This document shows positions 1 through 6,917 of a stretch of DNA of 6,927 nt, in pieces. A program made the translations under genes and the position numbers. Numbering within the stretch: the stretch's first letter is position 1; every line of letters starts with the position of its first letter. This stretch comes from CAYJAQ01 sp964368275 (GTDB taxonomy: Bacteria; Bacillota_I; Bacilli_A; ML615J-28; CAG-313), in contig CAYJAQ010000064.1 of the NCBI GenBank assembly GCA_964368275.1, positions 1 through 6,927 of the forward strand, in the 5' to 3' direction. The notes beneath the pieces were generated by a model. It ran no database searches, was not told where the DNA came from, and saw only the letters and a program-made list of their open reading frames with translations.

Positions 1-12
1 GTACGGTGCAAT

Positions 13-48
13 GGGAGGGGCGAAAATAAAATTATTTTCCCTCTACCC
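13..48. other. Imperfect hairpin in the upstream intergenic region
   Basis: GAAAATAA (22-29) is perfectly complementary to TTATTTTC (32-39) across a 2-nt loop. The stem continues outward, with single-base bulges at C21 and A45 and one G-U pair, through GGGAGGGG (13-20) against CCTCTACCC (40-48). A T-rich but interrupted stretch (TATTATTATA, 49-58) follows, so this may be the terminator of a gene lying left of the window. The tail is not a proper T-run and no upstream gene is visible, so the role is uncertain. The short open stretches entering from position 1 (stops at 27-29, 67-69 and 71-73 in the three forward frames) are too short to assign to a gene. Confidence 0.35.
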
Positions 49-77
49 TATTATTATAAAAAATATTAAGTAAATAT

Positions 78-107
78 TTGCCAAAACAATTAAAAGTATG
101 ATAAACT
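78..107 (+). promoter_or_regulatory. Predicted SigA-type promoter of the GGDEF/EAL gene
   Basis: The -35 box is TTGCCA (78-83), the spacer is 18 nt, and the -10 box is TAAACT (102-107). The -10 is preceded by TG one base upstream (TGATAAACT), the extended -10 arrangement. Transcription would start near 113-115, giving a leader of about 65 nt before the chosen start codon at 182. The -10 region is identical over 11 bp to that of the second gene. The prediction rests on motif matching only. It bears on start choice, because the ATG at 98 lies inside this promoter. Confidence 0.6.
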
Positions 108-129
108 ATAGTGGTAATTGTAATATATT

Positions 130-147
130 TTTTAGTTTTAGTTTTAG
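130..147 (+). repeat. Three tandem TTTTAG units in the 5' leader
   Basis: TTTTAG occurs three times in direct succession at 130-135, 136-141 and 142-147, between the predicted transcription start and the ribosome binding site. It would give a U-rich, unstructured leader segment. No function is known. It may be simple low-complexity sequence, though hexamer repeats can vary in copy number by slippage. Confidence 0.5.
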
Positions 148-171
148 TATTGGGGATTATTTCTACTTGTT

Positions 172-177
172 GAGGTG
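172..177 (+). promoter_or_regulatory. Ribosome binding site that decides the start at 182
   Basis: GAGGTG matches six consecutive bases of the Shine-Dalgarno consensus TAAGGAGGTGA. The gap to ATG 182 is 4 nt from the last matched base, equivalent to about 6 nt from the GAGG core. No comparable site precedes the upstream ATG at 98 or the downstream ATG at 239. Confidence 0.65.
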
Positions 178-181
178 GCTT

Positions 182-3100
182 ATGAGATTAAGAAACTTTC
201 TAAGATTAGTATTTACGATTAATACAACTGCGCTTTTCATGCGCTTTTTATCGTGGAATATTACTGCTTCGACAGAAGGCAGCCTTTTTGATATTGTAAT
301 TGATGATAATAATCTGCTATTTTTTATTATAATCTGTACAGCTGTTGTTTTGATAGTTGTCTTCGCTGTGGTTAGCTACTTTAGAATATCACGGATGAAA
401 AAACGGATTAACTTTGATAAAATAACTGGTTACTGTAGTTACAGCAAGTTTTTAGAAAATGTTAACAAGGTTTTATGTCGTAATGAGAATCATCAATATG
501 CGATGATATCTTGCGATATAACTAAGTTTAAATTGATTAATGATTTGTATGGTCATGATGAAGGTAATCGAATTTTAAAGATGTTCGCTGATACGTTAAA
601 TAATACTACTCACGAAGATGAACATTTTGGGCGGATGTATGCTGACAACTTTATTTTATTTATTCGTTATCTTGGCCGCGATGATTTAGAACGACGTTTC
701 GCTGAAGCTGCTATGGAGTATAAGAAGTTACAATTTAAGAATAACTTTGTTTTTGCAATAAAGAGCGGAATATATCGGATGGAGCCTGGTGATACCGATG
801 TCGAAAAAGCAATTAATCGTGCTTCATATGCTAGAGAATCCTTGAAGGATTCGTTTGCCAGTTCTCATGCTTATTATGGAACGGCCTTACATGACAAGAT
901 ATCAAAAGAAAAAGAAATTGAAAATGATATGGAAACTGCTCTTAATGAGCACCAATTTGTCGCTTATTATCAGCCTAAAGTTGATATCATTGATGGTAAA
1001 ATAATTGGAGCTGAAGCTTTAGTTCGTTGGATTCACCCCATTAAAGGTCGCATAAGTCCAGGCGATTTTATTCCATACTTTGAAAAAACGGGTTTTGTTG
1101 TCAAACTTGATATGTACATATTTGAAGCAGTTTGTAAACAATTGCATTCTTGGATAGCCCAAAAACATCCGATAATCCCTATTTCATGTAATCTTTCTCG
1201 CGAAAACTTTGCTGATCCAATGCTTTGTGAACGTCTTTATGAAATGACCCAAAAGTACGAAGTGCCGACTGGTTTGATTGAATTGGAATTAACTGAAACC
1301 ATCGTCATGAGCGATATGCATAATACCGTTCTTCAAATAAAGCGATTACGTAATATGGGCTTTAAAGTGTCTATTGATGACTTTGGTTCTGGATACTCTT
1401 CAATTACTTTGTTACAAAGTACCCCAATTGATGTTTTAAAACTTGATAAAGAGTTTGTTGATAATGGAATGTCAACCGAAATGGGTCAAGAACTATTTTC
1501 AAATATTGTTTATATTTGTAAGAAAAACCAATTAAGAGTTGTTTGCGAAGGTATCGAGAATAAAGAATATGAAAACTTTATCGCTCAAAATAACTGCCGT
1601 TTTGCTCAAGGGTTCTTATATTATAAACCTTTACCTATTGAAGAACTCGAAAAACATGTTAAGAAGTTTATTAACATTGATGATAATGCTTTATATAATT
1701 TGAGAAAAATAACTAAACAAAAACAATTAAAACAAAAAATTGTAATTGCTGATAGTATGCCTGAGCATATTGAGCAAGTTCAAGCTTTATTTAACAACAA
1801 ATTTGAGGTAATTCCTTGTGCTACTATTACGGAATGTTTAGAAATACTAGACGAATTCTCATATGAGATTGTGAGTGTGATCATTAATACTAATAGTATA
1901 TTTGGTAAGAGCATGATGGAATGGATGATGGAATGCAATGATAGTGGCTACACTTCGCGAATTCCATTTATAATAATTGGCCCTGAAGTGTTGCGAGCTG
2001 ATTATGGCAAGTTATTCGAATATGGTGTATTTGATATTGTTGATAATAATGATTATGATGAAGCTTTCTATCAACACATCATGAATACTGCTCATTTAAT
2101 TTTCCATCATAATTATGTGAATGATTATGTGAGCCGCCAAAATGACACCTTAGAAATGGACTACAACTTGAGTAAAGCCGATATGGAATCAAGTACTACT
2201 AATTCGGTTTATATGAATCTTTTAAATGATGTTCCTTGTGGCATATTTAAGGCTTCAATTAGTGATAATAAGATTGTTTATGCCAATAATTTTTTCTATC
2301 GCCTTTTTGGTTACACACGCAAGCAAGCTCATAAAGTTAATTTTGATACTCGCTATGCATTACATCCTTCGGAGATTGCTCATGTTAAAGCTTTGATGAC
2401 GGATGATAGTTTTACATCTAAGCGAACTTTTGAACTAACATTAAAAGCTTATAAACAAGATGGAGATCAAATTTGGATTTTAGTGCGTTGTACAAGCAGT
2501 TATTTATCTAAAAACGTTCTTATCGGTACTGTTTACGATATTACGGAACAAAAAGAAAGCGAAGAACAAACTCGAATTTGGACGAGTATGTATAAAATGG
2601 CTTCAGCTTTAAGTGATAACATTATTTATCATTATAATTATGAAACACGTGCTGCTAATTTCTTAGAAAAAACCGCAGAATTATTTGGAGTACCAACTAT
2701 TTATGGAACTCTACCAGAACAAGCTATCGCTGATGGTTTGGTTGCTGAAGAAAGTATAGCTGAGTATACAAGAATTCATGAAGAAATCATGAATGGTGCG
2801 AATTATGCACAAGCAGTATGTAAACTATATGACAAGAATCATAATACACATTGGTATTCATTTGAATTAACTGCTTTACCTGATGAATATGGAATTTCAA
2901 AAGCTGCCGTTGTGGTATGCACCGATATCACTATTCAAAAAGAACGTGAAATTGAGTATCAAAAATCTCGTGACTACTATGAGTTAATTATGAATCGTCA
3001 CATAGTAACCTATGGATGTAACTTTACGAAAGGTATTATTGAAGTTATTAATGGTAATGTTCCCGAACAATATCATGGAGATATTAGAACTTCATATGAG

Positions 3101-4258
3101 GATACGGTTACTAATGCGGTTAATCGCTATGTCTTAGAAGAATACAAGAGCGAATATCAACGTGTATCTAGTGTTGAATACTTAAAAGCTGAGTTTGAAA
3201 AAGGTAACTACAGTTTGCGCTTCGAGCATCGTCGCCATGATAATTTTGGTAAGATATATTGGGCAGCTAGGTCAATTGTAATGAATCGCGATACCAATAC
3301 CGGTGATTTAAAAGGTATTGTAAGCGTTGAAAACATTGATAATGAGCGTAATGCTAACACCCAATTTACAAATACCGTTTCTGATAATTTTAATCGTTCT
3401 TCCTTTATCTATTTACTTGAAGAATGGTTAGAAAAAGCCCATCTTGATAAACTTTGTGCTTTTATGGTGATTACCATCAACCAATTCCAATCTTTGACAA
3501 AATCGATTGGTGGAGCGGCATTAAGTAAGATTTTATCGGAGATTAGTCAAGGCTTAAAACGTGTATTACGGGCAACTGACCTTGCAGCAAGCTTTGGTGG
3601 TGATGAATTTATCGTATGTCTTGGTAATATGACTGCGAAAGTTGATATTTTGAACAAGGCTGAGCAAGTTATGCATATGTTCAATGAAGCTGTTAGAGAA
3701 TGTGAGTATCGAATTACTTGTAATATTGGTATCTCATTGTTCCCACTTGATGGAACTAGTTTTGATAATCTTTATCGAAAAGCCAATATTGCCGCGTACG
3801 AAGCAAAACAAATTGGTGAAAATCAGATCGTTATTTACAATCCATCGATTAAGAGTAATAATAATGCTAAATCTGATTCGATTGAAGATGAGGAAAAGTT
3901 TGCTACCCTTATGCAAAAACTTCGTCCATATGGCGTTAATTCGGACAATGCATTATTACGATTTGTTGGGAATAAGGGCTTATATTTAAAGTTTGCGAAT
4001 AAATTTCTTTATGAAACTTCATTCCACAATTTTGAGAAGCATTATCTTGATAAAGAATTTGATACTGTTATTCGTGATATCACTATTCTTAAGGGTTTGG
4101 CAAGTAATCTTTCGTTTACTATTTTATATAATAACTTAAATAAGTTTATGAATCTTATAAGAGAACAGAAGTATAATGAACTAGCTGATGTTTATAGTTG
4201 TATTGAGCAAGATTACAAATTAATTTGTAAAGCTATTTCAGAAGTAGAAGGTGAGTAA
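182..4258 (+). CDS. Membrane-anchored c-di-GMP phosphodiesterase-like protein: GGDEF-EAL-receiver-PAS-PAS-PAS-GGDEF-HPt
   Basis: Predicted to degrade cyclic-di-GMP at the inner face of the membrane. It is 1358 aa from ATG 182, chosen because GAGGTG precedes it and the in-frame ATG 98 lies within the promoter. Residue numbers count from 182. A weak hydrophobic segment (6-23) and a strong one (45-67) flank a short outside loop, and RISRMKKR follows inside. GGDEF1 (79-235) keeps D112, F116-K117 and N120-D121, but its signature is YADNF (153-157) and it has no RxxD. EAL (about 255-500) has every expected catalytic residue: E278, N337, E369, E372, D399-D400, K420, E456 and Q476. A receiver-like domain (about 518-645) has Asn569 where the phospho-Asp should be. 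PAS domains lie at about 678-790 and 803-919, each ending in a DIT motif, with a weaker PAS-like stretch at 925-1060. GGDEF2 (1064-1221) has GGDEF (1139-1143) and an RxxD I-site (R1130, D1133), but T1098, Q1103 and T1106-K1107 replace substrate and metal residues. The C-terminus (about 1248-1355) resembles HPt, with Thr1301 for His. Net diguanylate cyclase activity is unlikely. The domain calls come from motifs read by eye. The third PAS is least certain. Confidence 0.9.
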   Translation: MRLRNFLRLVFTINTTALFMRFLSWNITASTEGSLFDIVIDDNNLLFFIIICTAVVLIVVFAVVSYFRISRMKKRINFDKITGYCSYSKFLENVNKVLCRNENHQYAMISCDITKFKLINDLYGHDEGNRILKMFADTLNNTTHEDEHFGRMYADNFILFIRYLGRDDLERRFAEAAMEYKKLQFKNNFVFAIKSGIYRMEPGDTDVEKAINRASYARESLKDSFASSHAYYGTALHDKISKEKEIENDMETALNEHQFVAYYQPKVDIIDGKIIGAEALVRWIHPIKGRISPGDFIPYFEKTGFVVKLDMYIFEAVCKQLHSWIAQKHPIIPISCNLSRENFADPMLCERLYEMTQKYEVPTGLIELELTETIVMSDMHNTVLQIKRLRNMGFKVSIDDFGSGYSSITLLQSTPIDVLKLDKEFVDNGMSTEMGQELFSNIVYICKKNQLRVVCEGIENKEYENFIAQNNCRFAQGFLYYKPLPIEELEKHVKKFINIDDNALYNLRKITKQKQLKQKIVIADSMPEHIEQVQALFNNKFEVIPCATITECLEILDEFSYEIVSVIINTNSIFGKSMMEWMMECNDSGYTSRIPFIIIGPEVLRADYGKLFEYGVFDIVDNNDYDEAFYQHIMNTAHLIFHHNYVNDYVSRQNDTLEMDYNLSKADMESSTTNSVYMNLLNDVPCGIFKASISDNKIVYANNFFYRLFGYTRKQAHKVNFDTRYALHPSEIAHVKALMTDDSFTSKRTFELTLKAYKQDGDQIWILVRCTSSYLSKNVLIGTVYDITEQKESEEQTRIWTSMYKMASALSDNIIYHYNYETRAANFLEKTAELFGVPTIYGTLPEQAIADGLVAEESIAEYTRIHEEIMNGANYAQAVCKLYDKNHNTHWYSFELTALPDEYGISKAAVVVCTDITIQKEREIEYQKSRDYYELIMNRHIVTYGCNFTKGIIEVINGNVPEQYHGDIRTSYEDTVTNAVNRYVLEEYKSEYQRVSSVEYLKAEFEKGNYSLRFEHRRHDNFGKIYWAARSIVMNRDTNTGDLKGIVSVENIDNERNANTQFTNTVSDNFNRSSFIYLLEEWLEKAHLDKLCAFMVITINQFQSLTKSIGGAALSKILSEISQGLKRVLRATDLAASFGGDEFIVCLGNMTAKVDILNKAEQVMHMFNEAVRECEYRITCNIGISLFPLDGTSFDNLYRKANIAAYEAKQIGENQIVIYNPSIKSNNNAKSDSIEDEEKFATLMQKLRPYGVNSDNALLRFVGNKGLYLKFANKFLYETSFHNFEKHYLDKEFDTVIRDITILKGLASNLSFTILYNNLNKFMNLIREQKYNELADVYSCIEQDYKLICKAISEVEGE

Positions 4259-4271
4259 TCACCTTCTTTTT
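4246..4271 (+). terminator. Rho-independent terminator overlapping the end of the c-di-GMP gene
   Basis: AGAAGGTGA (4246-4254) pairs perfectly with TCACCTTCT (4259-4267) over 9 bp around the loop GTAA (4255-4258), followed by a T run to 4271. The gene's TAA stop (4256-4258) is inside the loop, and the whole 5' arm is coding sequence. The terminator separates this gene from the next one, which has its own promoter 13 nt further on. Confidence 0.85.
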
Positions 4272-4283
4272 AGGTCACAATGA

Positions 4284-4312
4284 TTGACAAGTACCGAAAA
4301 AAATGATAAACT
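4284..4312 (+). promoter_or_regulatory. Predicted strong SigA-type promoter of the DUF885 lipoprotein gene
   Basis: A perfect TTGACA -35 (4284-4289) is followed by a 17-nt spacer and TAAACT (4307-4312), again with the upstream TG of an extended -10. Transcription would start near 4319, leaving a leader of about 19 nt. The optimal -35 and spacing suggest higher basal strength than the promoter at 78-107. No operator-like inverted repeat is visible in this gap beyond the terminator of the preceding gene. Confidence 0.75.
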
Positions 4313-4326
4313 AACATAAAAACATC

Positions 4327-4332
4327 AGGAGG
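4327..4332 (+). promoter_or_regulatory. Ribosome binding site for the DUF885 lipoprotein
   Basis: A perfect AGGAGG lies 5 nt before ATG 4338. It supports that start, which also begins a canonical lipoprotein signal peptide. Confidence 0.9.
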
Positions 4333-4337
4333 TATAT

Positions 4338-6872
4338 ATGAATTATCGAAAAATATTTAGAATGTTAGTAGTCGTAGCATTAATGTTTGTTTGCTCGATG
4401 GCTTTATCTAGCTGTGGCGAAAAGACATGCGAAGACGACGTTACACAAGAAAAATGTCAAACTATTATTAAAACCTTAGATAATTGCAGACTAGAAGACG
4501 CTAGTTTTGTTTATGATGGTACTGAACAATCACTGACTGTACAAAATTTACCAGAAGGTGCAACTGTTACTTACGAAAACAATGGTAAAGTTAATGTTGG
4601 TAATTACGATGTGAAAGCCAAAGTTAGCGTATACGGTACTGAGAAGGAATTGACTGCACAACTTAGTATTACACGAGCTAAGGGTGTTATCACAGCAGAT
4701 GCTAATCAAACAATTGCGATTACTCCCGAAGGAGTACGCCCATATGTTGAATTAAATAATGATGAACAAATTTTAATGTATTCACCTACTAAACCAATTG
4801 GTAAAGTTGGTACTTATACAGTGACAGTAACTGCCGATTTGTCAAAAAATTATGCTAAACCTGATCCAGTTGTTGTTACAGTTAAAGTAGTTGATAATCT
4901 TTATGGCTTGAAGTTTGAAAGTCAAGATTTTGTTGCTGATGGCTCTTCAAAAAGTTTAGCAGTTACTGGTGACTTGCCTAGTGGAACCGAAGTGGTATAC
5001 ACTAATAACGATCAAAAACTTGCTGGTAAATACCAAGTTAAAGCGGATTTAAAAAACACTAGTACCGGTGAAATATTGCATTCATTTAGGGCAATTATGA
5101 ATATTGATAATCCTAGAAATGAAGATTTCGCTGATTATATGGATGAATTATTAGTTATGTTATTTGAAGGCGATCAATTTAGCGTTAATTTCTTCTTTAA
5201 TAATGCTGCTTCATTTGGCATTCCTCATTATGACGCTGAATTATCTGTTGTAACTTTTGATGATTTTGAAGAAGGTGTTGCAGAAGTAGAAGCTGAACTT
5301 GCAAAGTTACATGCTTTTAAGGATGTCGTACTCAGCGAAGAACAACGCGAAAGCTATGAGATTGTTGAAAGATATTTCGATTATTTATTGAGTATTACTG
5401 AACCAATGAGTTATATGACTAATGGTTTCTTAGGCTCATATTTAGGAGCACAAGCTAATTTACCACTTGAATTATCAGAATACAAATTCCGCAATGAACA
5501 AGACGTAAAAGATTTTATAAGCTATTTAGAGTCTGCTCCTACTGCTTTTAAATCATATTTTGAATTTACGAAGAAACAAGCTGAGTTTGGTTTTGCAATG
5601 CCTGATTTTGTTATTGATAACGTTGTTTCTCAATGTAAAGAATTTGTTGAAATAGAAGGAGAACACTATTTAGTAAATATTTTCAATAAGAAGATTGATG
5701 AAACTAATTTCTTAACGGCTGAAAAGATTGCTGATTATAAAAAACAAGCTGAGACTTCTGTTAAGGGCTCGCTAACAGATGCTTATCGTTATATTCAAGA
5801 CAATTTACCTTCATTAAAAGGCAAAGCAGTTAACGTTGGTGGACTTGCAAACTATACTGATGGTAAAGAATATTATATTATTGAACTTCAAGATGTAGTT
5901 GGCTATAGTGACTTAGATGGTGATGAAGTTGTAAAATATGTTTCTGAAAAATTAAGAGAATGCTCAGAAGCTACTGATGCTGTTCTCAGCAAGTGGAATA
6001 GCTGGAAGCAAAATAGCAAAGAATACAAAGACTTCTATGGAGCAGCTGTTGATGGTGTACCTAATTTCTCTAATTTAGGTCCAGTTGACTTGTTAACATT
6101 ATTCAAAGATAAAGCTGCTTCGTTTGTTCCTGATTTAGCTGAAATGCCAGATATTTCAGTAAAGTATGTAGATGAGTCATTGAAAGAAAACTTTTCACCT
6201 GCATGTTACTTTGTTTCACCACTTGATGAGACAAATAAAGAGTCTATTTATTTGAATCCTAAGTATACAAGTGATTATAATTATGTGTTTACAACATTAG
6301 CCCATGAAGGATATCCAGGACACTTATATCAAAATGTTTATGCAAAGAGTTTGGATATTTCGAATGTTCGCAAAATATTAAGATGCAGTGGGTATATGGA
6401 AGGTTGGGCAACATACATGGAGATGAATTCTTATAGTTTCGTAACTAATTATGAAAGTGATGGTTTACAACTTGCATTAAATTACTTAGCCCTTAATGAT
6501 GTATACAATGGTCTTATCTCAGCACGTGCTGATTTAGGTGTTCACTATGAAGGATGGACAATTAAACAGTTCTCGGACTGGATGGCAAAAGACATTAATG
6601 ATGGCTATAAGGAAGGCGGATTGTATTATCAAGAAGCTGTTGATTTCTATAATCAAGTTGTTGAGATTCCAACTAATGCCATGCAATACTATTATTCATA
6701 TTGTAAATTAGACGATATGCATGATTTAGCCCAAGAAAAAATGGGTATCTTCTTTGATGAAGTAGCTTTCAATAAAATCATTCTTGATTGCGGTGCTGCT
6801 CCATTAGAAATGGTAGAAGAAGCAGTTAACGAATACATTGACGATATGGAGTTTATTTTCTTAAACAAGTAA
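4338..6872 (+). CDS. Surface lipoprotein with MBG/Ig-like repeats and a DUF885 putative metallopeptidase domain
   Basis: An 844-aa protein predicted to be exported and lipid-anchored on the outer face of the membrane. Residues 1-25 are a signal peptide (MNYRK, hydrophobic core) ending in the lipobox LSSC, with Cys26 as the lipidated residue. Residues about 50-258 form three beta-rich Ig-like modules. The first (about 50-113, FVYDGTEQSL then LPEGATVTY) resembles MBG/YDG domains. The second (115-187) is a more divergent Ig-like stretch. The third (188-258, FVADGSSKSL then LPSGTEVVY) is clearly a diverged copy of the first. Residues about 262-840 match the DUF885 family, including H656-E657-G-Y-P-G-H662, E688-GWATY-M-E695 and the family's typical C-terminal pattern (FNKIILDCGAAPLEMV). 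In DUF885 proteins the HExxPGH and EGWA motifs are taken as a zinc site, so peptidase activity is plausible. The substrate is unknown. The modules probably act as a spacer or binding arm holding the enzyme away from the membrane. The gene is monocistronic, with its own promoter and terminator. Confidence 0.9.
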   Translation: MNYRKIFRMLVVVALMFVCSMALSSCGEKTCEDDVTQEKCQTIIKTLDNCRLEDASFVYDGTEQSLTVQNLPEGATVTYENNGKVNVGNYDVKAKVSVYGTEKELTAQLSITRAKGVITADANQTIAITPEGVRPYVELNNDEQILMYSPTKPIGKVGTYTVTVTADLSKNYAKPDPVVVTVKVVDNLYGLKFESQDFVADGSSKSLAVTGDLPSGTEVVYTNNDQKLAGKYQVKADLKNTSTGEILHSFRAIMNIDNPRNEDFADYMDELLVMLFEGDQFSVNFFFNNAASFGIPHYDAELSVVTFDDFEEGVAEVEAELAKLHAFKDVVLSEEQRESYEIVERYFDYLLSITEPMSYMTNGFLGSYLGAQANLPLELSEYKFRNEQDVKDFISYLESAPTAFKSYFEFTKKQAEFGFAMPDFVIDNVVSQCKEFVEIEGEHYLVNIFNKKIDETNFLTAEKIADYKKQAETSVKGSLTDAYRYIQDNLPSLKGKAVNVGGLANYTDGKEYYIIELQDVVGYSDLDGDEVVKYVSEKLRECSEATDAVLSKWNSWKQNSKEYKDFYGAAVDGVPNFSNLGPVDLLTLFKDKAASFVPDLAEMPDISVKYVDESLKENFSPACYFVSPLDETNKESIYLNPKYTSDYNYVFTTLAHEGYPGHLYQNVYAKSLDISNVRKILRCSGYMEGWATYMEMNSYSFVTNYESDGLQLALNYLALNDVYNGLISARADLGVHYEGWTIKQFSDWMAKDINDGYKEGGLYYQEAVDFYNQVVEIPTNAMQYYYSYCKLDDMHDLAQEKMGIFFDEVAFNKIILDCGAAPLEMVEEAVNEYIDDMEFIFLNK

Positions 6873-6879
6873 TTAATTT

Positions 6880-6906
6880 GACTAGGCAAATGGCCTAGTC
6901 TTTATT
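6880..6906 (+). terminator. Rho-independent terminator after the DUF885 lipoprotein gene
   Basis: GACTAGGC (6880-6887) pairs perfectly with GCCTAGTC (6893-6900) over 8 bp around the loop AAATG, followed by TTTATT. It lies 7 nt past the TAA stop. The tail is T-rich rather than a pure T run. Confidence 0.85.
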
Positions 6907-6917
6907 ATATAATAAAG
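6900..6917. repeat. 18-bp perfect AT-rich palindrome downstream of the terminator
   Basis: CTTTATTATATAATAAAG reads identically on both strands. It begins at the last base of the terminator stem and includes the U-tail. It contains TATAAT (6908-6913), but no -35 box sits at a proper distance. It could be a binding site for a dimeric regulator of a gene to the right, part of a symmetric terminator tail, or chance in AT-rich sequence. Confidence 0.4.

Noticed and set aside
98..181. N-terminal extension of 28 residues on the GGDEF/EAL protein
   Set aside because: Low-complexity sequence overlapping the predicted promoter and leader, with no ribosome binding site. ATG 182 is better supported.
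108..181. c-di-GMP riboswitch in the leader of the c-di-GMP gene
   Set aside because: The leader is only about 65 nt, U-rich and lacks the conserved GEMM-type core and paired arms.
3734..3916. Reverse 60-codon open frame
   Set aside because: It lies antisense within the clearly coding GGDEF2 region and shows no independent support.
3684..3989. Forward 101-codon open frame inside the second GGDEF and linker region
   Set aside because: It overlaps the large gene in another frame, has no ribosome binding site or recognisable domain, and its existence follows from AT-rich codon usage.
182..6872. Mycoplasma-type genetic code (UGA as Trp)
   Set aside because: Trp positions such as the EGWA motif use TGG, and both long frames are intact under the standard code with TAA stops.
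6692..6889. Reverse 65-codon open frame over the end of the lipoprotein gene
   Set aside because: It is antisense to the conserved C-terminus of the DUF885 domain and would start inside the terminator stem.
6878..6913. Possible promoter TTGACT ... TATAAT reading rightwards
   Set aside because: The spacer is 24 nt to TATAAT, or 19 nt to a poorer TATTAT, and the -35 overlaps the terminator stem, so this is not convincing.
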